Below are positions 13,768 through 20,626 of a stretch of DNA of 21,933 nucleotides, piece after piece (positions within the stretch are counted from its first letter, which is position 1; each line of letters begins with the position of its first letter). The translations under genes were made by a program, and so were the position numbers. This DNA comes from Clostridia bacterium (GTDB lineage: Bacteria > Bacillota_A > Clostridia > TANB77 > CAG-508). The notes beneath the pieces were generated by a model. That model had not been told where the DNA came from, did no database searches, and saw nothing but the letters and a program-made list of their open reading frames with translations. The DNA is taken from contig JAGATI010000171.1 in NCBI GenBank assembly GCA_017621295.1, positions 1 to 21,933 of the forward strand. The letters are read 5' to 3'.

Positions 13768-15018
13768 TTATAGTTCTAAGTCCCACTCTTTTTCTTTTTG
13801 CTCTTTAGATAGTTGCTTTTCAGGGTCAACAAAGGTTCTAGTTTCTTGCTCAAAATCTCTAATTAACGTATCAGCATTATTATTCATCGTAAAATTATTA
13901 CAAATCCAATTAACAAATTTATGAAATGTTTCCTTAAATTTATCTAATAACTTATTAAGGCGTTTATTCTCTTTCTCTAATTTGTTAATCGTGCTATAGA
14001 AATGATTATCTAATTCATCAAATTTTTTGCTATACTCATTTTCCAGCTCTTGTTTTTTATATTCTAGTTCTAAATCAAGTTCTTTATTTTTATTTTGATA
14101 TTCTATTTTCATTGAAGACATCTTATTGTGTAAATCTTCATTATCTGCAATAATCTTGTCCCTTTCATTTTGATATTTTTCAGCCTCATCGATTACTAAA
14201 GCTTGTCTTGATAATTCTCTATGTAATAGTAAATTATCTTGATATAACTCATTTATAAGCTTATCTTTAGGTTTTATTATTTCATTTTCAATTTTCTCAT
14301 CTCTGTTAATCATAAGCTTTCTAATATTTGAAATATCAGGTGTTTCAGGTAAATCTAACGTGATATTTTTCAATGTTTCTTTTGTATTTTCAAAATTAGT
14401 AATAGTTTTGTATTCTTCAATTGTATAATGTTTTCGGTTAGTTTCTTCTTTTGGCGAACCTCTTTCTAAATCAAATCCATTTGAAACCATATAACTATAA
14501 AATTCATTTTGAAGCTGTCTATAGCTATCTTTAGCTTTCCAAAATTCACTACAAGCAAGTTTATCTATTTTATTTCCATTTTTATCTGTTATGTGAACAA
14601 CAGGCAAAAAAACAAGGTGCATATGGGGCGTTCGTTCATCCATATGCACCTTTGCAGACATTATATATTGCTCTCCTAGATTTTTGTACTCTGATACAAA
14701 TTTATAGGCAGTTTCGAAATATCTTTTTGTTTCATCTTTACCAATTCTCTCAAAAAATTCTTTATCTGATGTTATTATATATTCACAAGCAATATTGCTT
14801 ACAACTTTAATTTGACCTTTTAAATTATATTCTTTTCGTATTCTTTCAAACTCTTTTTCATAGCTGTATTGAGGAGATTTTATAGAATAGTTTAGGTATG
14901 ATTTATTGGCGTCAATATCTGGGTTTGAATAGTTTTGATTTCTTCTTTCATTGTGCCTATAGGCTAGTTTTAGATTTTCACTTTTGTATTTTATATTTCT
15001 TATTATTGCATAACTCAT
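13768..15018 (-). CDS. MobV-type relaxase (Mob/Pre)
   Basis: A 416-residue mobilisation protein. I chose ATG 15018 because AAAGGAG lies 8 bases upstream; a TTG at 15036 is in front of that site. The MobV motifs are present: RHNERRNQNYSNPDID (21-36) and the metal-binding HMDERTPHMHLVFLPV (125-140, with H125, E128, H132 and H134). Residues about 240-360 form a long coiled coil (YQNERDKIIADNEDLHNKMS), as in other Mob/Pre proteins. Such enzymes nick oriT and cover the transferred strand during mobilisation by a conjugative helper. The hairpin region just upstream is the natural place for oriT. Confidence 0.93.
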   Translation of the reverse strand: MSYAIIRNIKYKSENLKLAYRHNERRNQNYSNPDIDANKSYLNYSIKSPQYSYEKEFERIRKEYNLKGQIKVVSNIACEYIITSDKEFFERIGKDETKRYFETAYKFVSEYKNLGEQYIMSAKVHMDERTPHMHLVFLPVVHITDKNGNKIDKLACSEFWKAKDSYRQLQNEFYSYMVSNGFDLERGSPKEETNRKHYTIEEYKTITNFENTKETLKNITLDLPETPDISNIRKLMINRDEKIENEIIKPKDKLINELYQDNLLLHRELSRQALVIDEAEKYQNERDKIIADNEDLHNKMSSMKIEYQNKNKELDLELEYKKQELENEYSKKFDELDNHFYSTINKLEKENKRLNKLLDKFKETFHKFVNWICNNFTMNNNADTLIRDFEQETRTFVDPEKQLSKEQKEKEWDLEL

Positions 15019-15060
15019 AACAATTGCTCCTTTCAAATTTTGCTCTTAGCTGGTATAAAA

Positions 15061-15358
15061 AATCACTTAATATATGCTAAAAAATTTGCTTATATTAAAA
15101 GTGATATAACACACTACAACACTTTTATTGCTTAGCAAAAAAGTGTTAGTGTTGTAGGAAAAGATTTTCCTACAACCTTTTCCTAAAAATTGCATATAAG
15201 CAATTTTTAGATTTAACTAAAGTTGCTTATAGCAACTTTAGTTAAATTTTGTAAGCCTTGCTTTAGAAAATCTTACAAAAAAATCAGCAATAGCTATAAT
15301 GTATATAGCCATTACTGATTATATATTTGTACTAACGATAACAGATTTAGTACAAATA
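15061..15358. repeat. Run of seven or eight hairpins upstream of mob, candidate oriT or single-strand origin
   Basis: Stems in order: 15062-15074 with 15090-15104 (bulged); CTACAACAC 15114-15122 with 15149-15157; GTTGTAGGAAAA 15151-15162 with 15165-15176 (sharing an arm with the previous one, so the two exclude each other); CTAAAAATTGC 15183-15193 with 15200-15210; TTAACTAAAGTTGC 15213-15226 with 15232-15245; TTGTAAG 15249-15255 with 15272-15278; 15282-15298 with 15304-15320 (17 bp, two mismatches); TATTTGTACTA 15324-15334 with 15348-15358. MobV oriT sequences lie directly upstream of mob, and single-strand origins of rolling-circle plasmids are similarly folded. The position and structure are seen; the role is inferred. 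Confidence 0.65.
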
Positions 15359-15373
15359 TTTATAGGCAAATTT

Positions 15374-15401
15374 AATTTTATAAATATAATTTTATAAATA
15401 T
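15374..15401. repeat. Two tandem 14-bp AT-rich repeats
   Basis: AATTTTATAAATAT occurs at 15374-15387 and again at 15388-15401, with a partial third copy (AATTTCATAA). The repeats lie just after the Rep coding end on the minus strand and could be iterons or simply AT-rich duplication. Confidence 0.5.
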
Positions 15402-15412
15402 AATTTCATAAT

Positions 15413-15910
15413 TTAATTTGCATATAATTTTGAAAAGTCTATGTCTGAATAATCTCTCTGCTCATAATTTTCAAAATTTTTATTCTTATCTGTGTTAGCA
15501 TTATATATTTTAATATTATTTTTATTATTATATTTTATATCTTTGAACTTTTCTTCAATAGGGGTATTAAACTTTTCTTGGGGAGGGTATTTAACTTTTG
15601 TTAAATAGGGTAACTTGCAATTAAGTATTGGTAATAGTTTCCTCGTTTCTATCTGCTTGCTATTTTTCTTATATGTTATTTTTATATCTATGTACTTTTT
15701 GGATTTTAGTGAATTTATCAATTTTGATACTTGTGTTATTGAGATGTTTAATAACTCACTAAATGTTTTATTAGTGCAATAGCAATATTGTTTTTCTTTG
15801 CTTAAAAATATAATTATGGAATAAATTATTTTTTCTTTATCACTTAGTTTTGAATCTAGTAATATTTCAGCTGGAATCCATATACCTTTTAAATTTAAGT
15901 TTGACACCAT
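15413..15910 (-). CDS. Small HTH replication-type protein
   Basis: A 165-residue protein. I chose ATG 15910, since AAAGG lies about 9 bases upstream, while an ATG at 15919 touches that site. Residues about 5-75 (GIWIPAEILLDSKLSDKEKI, IIYSIIIFLSK, CTNKTFSELLNISITQVSK and LINSLKSKKYI) form a winged-helix HTH_36-type domain, as in phage replisome organisers and small plasmid Rep proteins. The C-terminus is Asn/Lys-rich and poorly ordered (YNNKNNIKIYNANTDKNKN). It lies beside the relaxase, and its leader carries an attenuator-like structure. A replication or regulatory role is inferred. Confidence 0.7.
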   Translation of the reverse strand: MVSNLNLKGIWIPAEILLDSKLSDKEKIIYSIIIFLSKEKQYCYCTNKTFSELLNISITQVSKLINSLKSKKYIDIKITYKKNSKQIETRKLLPILNCKLPYLTKVKYPPQEKFNTPIEEKFKDIKYNNKNNIKIYNANTDKNKNFENYEQRDYSDIDFSKLYAN

Positions 15911-15949
15911 ACTCACCATCCTTTGCTTATTTGCACCAAAATAAAATTT

Positions 15950-16056
15950 AAGGCGATTTTATTTGTGTTTTATATAACTTTATAATTTTGAAATGTAGAC
16001 AAAAAATTTCCACAAGAAAATCGCCTTGAAATTACTTCTAATTTCAAAGCGATTTT
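15950..16056 (-). promoter_or_regulatory. Leader with mutually exclusive stems upstream of the Rep-type gene
   Basis: Read on the plus strand: AAGGCGATTTT (15950-15960) pairs with AAAATCGCCTT (16017-16027), while AAAATCGC (16017-16024) plus TTGAAATTA (16026-16034) pair instead with TAATTTCAA (16039-16047) plus GCGATTTT (16049-16056). The two structures share one arm and cannot form together. In the minus direction this is the untranslated leader before the HTH gene. This arrangement is typical of copy-number attenuators and of antisense-RNA control of rep genes. Confidence 0.55.
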
Positions 16057-16059
16057 AAT

Positions 16060-16079
16060 ATACAAAATAAGTAGTTATA
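16060..16079. repeat. 20-bp inverted copy of the recombinase promoter region
   Basis: Bases 16060-16079 are the exact reverse complement of 12020-12039, which overlap the recombinase promoter palindrome. The copy lies about 105 bases from the right end of the element. Confidence 0.65.
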
Positions 16080-16184
16080 ATAAAATATATGTAGTTAATT
16101 GTTTTAAAGCAACTAAATAAGATATCTGTAAAAATCAAAGATTTAACAGCTATCTTAGTTAGGGGAACTAACAAACCTACACCA

Positions 16185-16189
16185 CATGG
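16185..16189. repeat. Right att core (CATGG)
   Basis: The element side (CAAACCTACACCA) is an imperfect inverse of the left element side (GGTGGGTTTGG), as expected for the two attP half-sites of a serine integrase. To the right the cotJC frame continues. Confidence 0.75.
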
Positions 16190-16529
16190 TGTTGATGTAT
16201 ATCCACAATCAGCAGCAGGAGTTCCTTTTACAGCAGCATATATTGCAGCAAAAGGTGACCCAATAGCTAATCTTCAGGAAGATCTCGCTGCTGAACAAAA
16301 AGCAAGAGCAACTTATGAAAAACTAATAGACCTTTGTAAAGATGACCCAGATGTAATAGATCCACTTCGTTTCTTAAGACAAAGAGAAGTAGTTCACTTC
16401 CAAAGATTTGGAGAAGCTTTAAGAGGTGTTCAAGATAAACTTGCAGAAAAGAAATTTTATATGACAAAGATGAATTGTAATCAAAATAATTGTGGATGTA
16501 ATATGAATAATAATTGTGATTGCAATTAA
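16185..16529 (+). pseudogene. cotJC: C-terminal part of split cotJC
   Basis: From CAT 16185 the frame reads HGVDVYPQSAAGVPFTAAYI, then AEQKARATYEKLIDL, DPLRFLRQREVVHFQRFGEA and LRGVQDKLAEKKF to TAA 16527-16529. This is the C-terminal part of CotJC and holds the remaining metal ligands (Glu in AAEQKAR, His in VVHFQRF). After residue 85 it has an extra Asn/Cys-rich tail (MNCNQNNCGCNMNNNCDCN). It has no start or ribosome binding site of its own and can only be made after excision of the insert. Confidence 0.93.
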
Positions 16530-16579
16530 ATAGACAAATATGAAATTTAATATCCATTAAATTAACTAACAATGATAAG

Positions 16580-16647
16580 AAAGAGTTATGAATATGTACT
16601 ACCCCAAAATATCAATTTTTGGGGGTCAGTATAATACATAGCTCTTT
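16580..16647. terminator. Long two-part hairpin after cotJC
   Basis: An inner perfect 8-bp stem CCCCAAAA (16602-16609) / TTTTGGGG (16617-16624) sits on an imperfect outer stem (AAAGAGTTATG... from 16580 with ...CATAGCTCTTT to 16647), followed by ATTATT. It is probably the terminator of the cotJ operon. Confidence 0.65.
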
Positions 16648-16781
16648 ATTATTAACTTTAATAATAAAAATTAAATGAAAGAAACAATTAACGATAAATA
16701 CTCGATAACTGACTTATGATAGTAAAAATATATAACAATTAACTCAATATTAAAAAACTTAAAATAACCTCAAAAATAATG

Positions 16782-16810
16782 TTGAAAAAACAAATTCAGT
16801 AATATATAAT
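16782..16810 (+). promoter_or_regulatory. Promoter of the cell-wall operon
   Basis: TTGAAA (16782-16787), 17 bases, TATAAT (16805-16810), 55 bases before the start of the flippase gene. Confidence 0.75.
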
Positions 16811-16864
16811 ACAAAAATAGAAATTAACAATCAAAATAATAATCAAAAGAAAGTAGGAAAGATA

Positions 16865-18493
16865 TTGAAAGAAAAGAAAAACTCGTTTATGGGAAATGTT
16901 TTAATGCTTATGTTTTCTCAAGTTTTAATAAAAGTATTAGGGTTAGTATATAGACTTGTAATAATGAATGTACCTGGATTTGGAGACTTAGGAAATGGAT
17001 ATTATTCAGCAGGATATCAAATTTATGCAGTTTTATTAACAATTTCTTCACAAGGAATACCAAGTGCAGTTTCAAGATTAGTTTCCGAAAAAGTAGCTAT
17101 TGGTGAATATAAATCTGCACATAGGATATTTAAAATAGCAATGGGGTTATTTGCTATAGTAGGAGGATTTTTCTCATTATTTTTATATGTATTTTCAGAT
17201 TTCATAGCAAGTAATATTTTAAATGTACCAGATGTTAAATATGTACTAAGGGTACTAGCACCTGCAATATTTTTTGTTACTACATCAGCAGTATTTAGAG
17301 GATATTTTGCAGGACTAGGAACTATGAAACCAACTAGTGTATCTCAAACATTAGAACAGTTATTTAATTGTACATTAACAATTACATTTGTATATGCATT
17401 AGTAGGAAAAGAACCTTATATTATGGCAGCAGGTGGAAATCTATCTACAACACTTGCAATATTAATATCTTTTTCATATTTATTAATGTATTACAGAAGA
17501 AACAATAAAAAGTATGAAAGAAAGTATAAAAATATAGAACAAAAGGCAGATACAAGATCGGTAAAAGCAGTTGCAAAAACTATTCTTATGTCTTCTATTC
17601 CAATTACAATTGGGTCTATTATATCTGTTGTAAATATGCTTATCGATACAGTAACAGTAAGTAATTGTATTCAAATTGCATATGAGGGTATAATTCAAGG
17701 TAAGGAACTTTTAGAACAAGAAGCAATGAGATTAACAGGTATTTTATCTAAAGTAGATACTATTGCTAATCTTCCAATAGCCATTAATTTAGCTTTTTCA
17801 TCAGCTTTAGTTCCAGCAATATCATCTGCTATTGCAAAAAAAGATTATAAGTCAGCATCAAGTAAAATAACATTTTCTATGTCTGCATCATTATTAATAG
17901 TAATACCTTGTGCGGTAGGTTTTATTGTTTTAGCAAACCCTATACTTAAGATGTTATATCCAAGTGCATCTGATGGGGCAGGTATATTACAAATTGCTGC
18001 AATTACTATGATATTTGTTGCTATTAATCATACTTTAAATGGAGCTTTATATGGATTAAATAAACTATATATACCAGCAATAGCTTTAACATGTGGTAGT
18101 GTAGTTAAAATTATTTTAAATCTTATTTTAATAAGAAATCCAAACATAAATATATATGGAGCAACTATTAGTTCTTTAATATGTCAAGTTATTACATTTA
18201 TTATTACATATAGGGCAATAAAAAGTGCAATAAAGATTAAGCTTAATATAAAGAATAATTTAATGAAACCATTATTTGCGGGAATAATTATGGGTATAGT
18301 AATATTTGCTATAAATTATTTCTTAAAATCTGTAATAAATAATTATATACTAACAATTTGTAATATTGGAATTGGGGCAGTAATATATTTATTTGTTGTA
18401 GCATATTCGAAAGTACTAAATAAAGATGAGATATGTGCTTTGCCAATGGGAAATAAAATATATGGAGTATTAACTAAATTAAAAATATACTAG
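16865..18493 (+). CDS. SpoVB/MurJ-like flippase (MOP/MVF superfamily)
   Basis: A 542-residue membrane protein. The start is TTG 16865, with TAGGAAAG just upstream. About 14 hydrophobic segments are visible. The N-terminus (NVLMLMFSQVLIKVLGLVYR) and the phrases GNGYYSAGYQIYAVLLTISS, GIPSAVSRLVSEK, FRGYFAGLGTMKPTSVSQTL and NLPIAINLAFSSALVPAISS are typical of the polysaccharide-biosynthesis/SpoVB group, whose members move lipid-linked precursors (lipid II) to the outer face of the membrane. The next genes are MurT- and GatD-like, so a cell-wall role is likely. SpoVB members act in spore cortex formation; others (YtgP) act in growth. I cannot decide between them. Confidence 0.88.
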   Translation: MKEKKNSFMGNVLMLMFSQVLIKVLGLVYRLVIMNVPGFGDLGNGYYSAGYQIYAVLLTISSQGIPSAVSRLVSEKVAIGEYKSAHRIFKIAMGLFAIVGGFFSLFLYVFSDFIASNILNVPDVKYVLRVLAPAIFFVTTSAVFRGYFAGLGTMKPTSVSQTLEQLFNCTLTITFVYALVGKEPYIMAAGGNLSTTLAILISFSYLLMYYRRNNKKYERKYKNIEQKADTRSVKAVAKTILMSSIPITIGSIISVVNMLIDTVTVSNCIQIAYEGIIQGKELLEQEAMRLTGILSKVDTIANLPIAINLAFSSALVPAISSAIAKKDYKSASSKITFSMSASLLIVIPCAVGFIVLANPILKMLYPSASDGAGILQIAAITMIFVAINHTLNGALYGLNKLYIPAIALTCGSVVKIILNLILIRNPNINIYGATISSLICQVITFIITYRAIKSAIKIKLNIKNNLMKPLFAGIIMGIVIFAINYFLKSVINNYILTICNIGIGAVIYLFVVAYSKVLNKDEICALPMGNKIYGVLTKLKIY

Positions 18494-18508
18494 TAAGGAG
18501 ATAATGAA

Positions 18509-19870
18509 ATGAAAAAATTAAGATTTTTATTTGCTTTATGGGTTTCAAAAGTTGTAGCAATTATAATTAATAGGATTGATAAAACAAGAGGAACAAATAA
18601 ATCAGGACAAATAGCATGTAAAATATGTAAAAATTTTATTTCATATTTTAAAGGAATAGACTATAATAATGTTATTTTAATTACAGGAACAAATGGAAAG
18701 TCAACAACTACAAATATTATTGCACATGTATTAAAATCATCAAATAAAAAAGTAGCAACAAATATAGAGGGAGCTAATTTAATGACTGGTGTTGCAACTA
18801 CTCTTATTAAAAATTCGGGATTAACAGGAAAGTTTAATAAAGAAATGTTGTTACTAGAAATAGATGAAAGAAGTTTAGCAGCTATTTACAAGTTATTACC
18901 AGCAAAACACTTGTGTATTACAAATTTACAAAAAGATCAAGTACAAAGAAATGGAGATCCAGATTATATTTATCAAAAAATAAAACCTGTAGTAAATAAA
19001 GATATTACAATATATGTTAATAATGAAGAACCAAGAGTAAAATCTTTCGAAGATTTTGCAGGGAAAGTAATATATTATGGAATAGAAAGAAATGAAAAGT
19101 CTTTCGAGAAAAATGACTTTTATGATGTTTCATGTCCTTGTCCAAAATGTAATGGTAAAATAAAATTTGAATTTTATAATGTAGACAATATTGGAAAGTT
19201 TGAGTGTTTAAACTGTGGATATAAAAGTGAAGAAGAACTTAACTATTTTGCAAAAGATATAGATTATGATAAAAATACTTTTGTATGTGGAGAAATTGTA
19301 TATAATATGCCGTATAATCAGCCCTTCTTTATTTATAACTTTGTACTAGCAATAGCAATATGTAAACAGTTTGGAATAAAAGAAGAGGAGATACAAAAAT
19401 CATTTAAGAATTTTAAAAATATTAGTGGAAGATTAGAAACTATCAAATTTAAAACCAAAGAAATAAAATATATTAGAATAAAACAAGAAAATCCAGAAAC
19501 TTTGCAAACAGCATTTGATTATGTATCAAGAGATAATAAACCTAAAATATTTATGCTTGGATTAGAACAGCTAGTGGATTTTCCGCCTTATTATACTAAT
19601 ACTTTCTATGCATTTGATTGTGATTTAAAAAAAGTAATAGATTCAAATGTTGAAAGATATATATGTTTCTCAGAAGCTATTAGTTATGATGAAGCAAATA
19701 GATTAATTTATAGTGGTATAGATAAAGATAAAATTTCTATTTTGCCAACAGATAGTGATGAAGAAATACTAAAAGAATTAGATAAATATGATATTGATAA
19801 TGTTTATTTAATTACATGGATAAAAAAATATGAAGAGCTTAATAAGGAAGTAAAAAAATATAACTTATAA
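18509..19870 (+). CDS. murT: MurT-like Mur ligase
   Basis: A 453-residue protein at ATG 18509 with TAAGGAGATAATGAA. The Mur-ligase ATP loop is GTNGKST (60-66), with EIDERSL (117-123) and TNLQKDQVQRNGD (138-150) where the family has the TNLxRDQLDRxGE pattern. A zinc ribbon (C209, C211, C214, C233, C236) and a DUF1727 C-terminal domain give the MurT plan. MurT works with GatD to amidate D-Glu in lipid II. The NDNxADGRDxSWxWD signature, which holds the catalytic Asp of the complex, is strongly changed here (LEQLVDFPPYYTNTFYAFD at about 350), so this is a divergent form. GatD starts 20 bases after its stop. It has no in-frame CGG. Confidence 0.87.
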   Translation: MKKLRFLFALWVSKVVAIIINRIDKTRGTNKSGQIACKICKNFISYFKGIDYNNVILITGTNGKSTTTNIIAHVLKSSNKKVATNIEGANLMTGVATTLIKNSGLTGKFNKEMLLLEIDERSLAAIYKLLPAKHLCITNLQKDQVQRNGDPDYIYQKIKPVVNKDITIYVNNEEPRVKSFEDFAGKVIYYGIERNEKSFEKNDFYDVSCPCPKCNGKIKFEFYNVDNIGKFECLNCGYKSEEELNYFAKDIDYDKNTFVCGEIVYNMPYNQPFFIYNFVLAIAICKQFGIKEEEIQKSFKNFKNISGRLETIKFKTKEIKYIRIKQENPETLQTAFDYVSRDNKPKIFMLGLEQLVDFPPYYTNTFYAFDCDLKKVIDSNVERYICFSEAISYDEANRLIYSGIDKDKISILPTDSDEEILKELDKYDIDNVYLITWIKKYEELNKEVKKYNL

Positions 19871-19890
19871 TTTTAGTGGAGGAGAAATGT

Positions 19891-20626
19891 ATGGAAGAAT
19901 TAAATATTGTATGGGCATATCCAGATATGTTAAATTTGCATGGTGACAGAGGAAATGTTATGGCATTAGAAAGAATTGCAAAACAAATGGATATTAAAAC
20001 TAATATAAAAAGAATTGATAGTTATGAAGATAAAATTGATTTTAATTCTGCTGATATAATATTTTTTAATCCAGGAGAATTAAAAGTAATGCCATCAATT
20101 ATTGAAGCTTTAGAAAAACAAAGAGAAGAACTAGAAGAATATATAAATAATGAAAAAATAATTGTTGTAATAGGAACAACAGGAAGTATTATGGCAAAAG
20201 AGACTAAAAGGATAGATGGGAGTAGCATAAATGGACTTGGTATTTTAGATATGAATTGTACAGAAAGAAAAATGGTATATGGAGATGATATTCATTTTTC
20301 TTTAAAAGAAGATTCAAGCCAAGAATTAATAGGATGCCAAATTCAAATGATTGATACAGAATTACAATCAGATATTTCATTTGGACAAGTAATTTATGGA
20401 ATGGGAAATAATAATGGTAAAAGTGAAGGTGCTAGATATAAAAATGTTATTTTTACTAATGCACTTCGGACCTGTTTTAGTTAAGAATCCTTGGTATACA
20501 CAAAAATTAATTGAAACTGCAATGCAAAAAAAAGGATATAAAGAAAATAAAGTATTAGATTATTCGTTAGAGAAAAAATCTTTTGAGTGCATAAAAAAAT
20601 TTATAGAAGAAAAGGAAAAGATATAA
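19891..20626 (+). CDS. gatD: GatD-like amidotransferase subunit without catalytic Cys and His, +1 shift at CGG 20467
   Basis: I chose ATG 19891, 6 bases after GGAGGAG; a GTG at 19876 lies before that site. Reading with a +1 shift at CGG 20467 gives 244 residues, the usual GatD length. Family phrases are YPDMLNLHGDRGNVMALE (10-27), VIYGMGNNNGKSEGARYKNV (167-186) and GPVLVKNPW (193-201). GatD is the glutaminase partner of MurT. Here the nucleophile motif GVCGG is GTTGS (T97 in place of Cys), and the His of TYLHGP is L192 in TNALGP. Thus no glutamine hydrolysis is expected, and another nitrogen source or another reaction is possible. Without the shift the protein stops at 20482-20484 and would lose its last 50 residues. 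Confidence 0.85.
20467..20470 (+). other. +1 frameshift site: CTT CGG A (gatD)
   Basis: CGG 20467-20469 is codon 193 in frame. Reading on gives TCFS and a stop. A +1 step gives GGA CCT GTT TTA GTT, that is GPVLVKNPWYT, the conserved GatD C-terminal phrase with Gly at its conserved place. Confidence 0.92.

Larger units (their letters stand above)
15037..15412. other. 376-base gap between relaxase and Rep genes
   Basis: No coding sequence is supported here. The gap is almost filled by hairpins (15061-15358) and an AT-rich tandem repeat (15374-15401); see the separate entries. Confidence 0.7.
9551..16189. mobile_element. 6.6 kb mobilizable element (serine recombinase, MobV relaxase, HTH Rep) inserted in cotJC
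   Basis: The two cotJC parts share CATGG at the break (9551-9555 and 16185-16189), and joining them there restores the frame and the family sequence. The insert carries a large serine recombinase, a MobV-type relaxase, a small HTH replication protein, a RelE-type toxin-antitoxin pair and passenger genes. It has no conjugation apparatus, so it would be mobilised by another element. Most genes run on the minus strand; three plus-strand reading frames lie in the middle. Confidence 0.9.
16530..16864. other. 335-base gap between cotJC and the cell-wall operon
   Basis: It holds a long hairpin (16580-16647) and a strong promoter (16782-16810). I see no coding sequence. The stretch 16648-16780 is AT-rich without clear structure. 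Confidence 0.6.

Noticed and set aside
15061..15358. CRISPR array or tRNA cluster in the hairpin region
   Set aside because: The stems differ in sequence, there are no regularly spaced direct repeats, and no tRNA-like cloverleaf or CCA end is visible.
20396..20626. Separate small gene starting at ATG 20396
   Set aside because: The start lies inside gatD without a ribosome binding site; the part after 20467 is the natural C-terminus of GatD.
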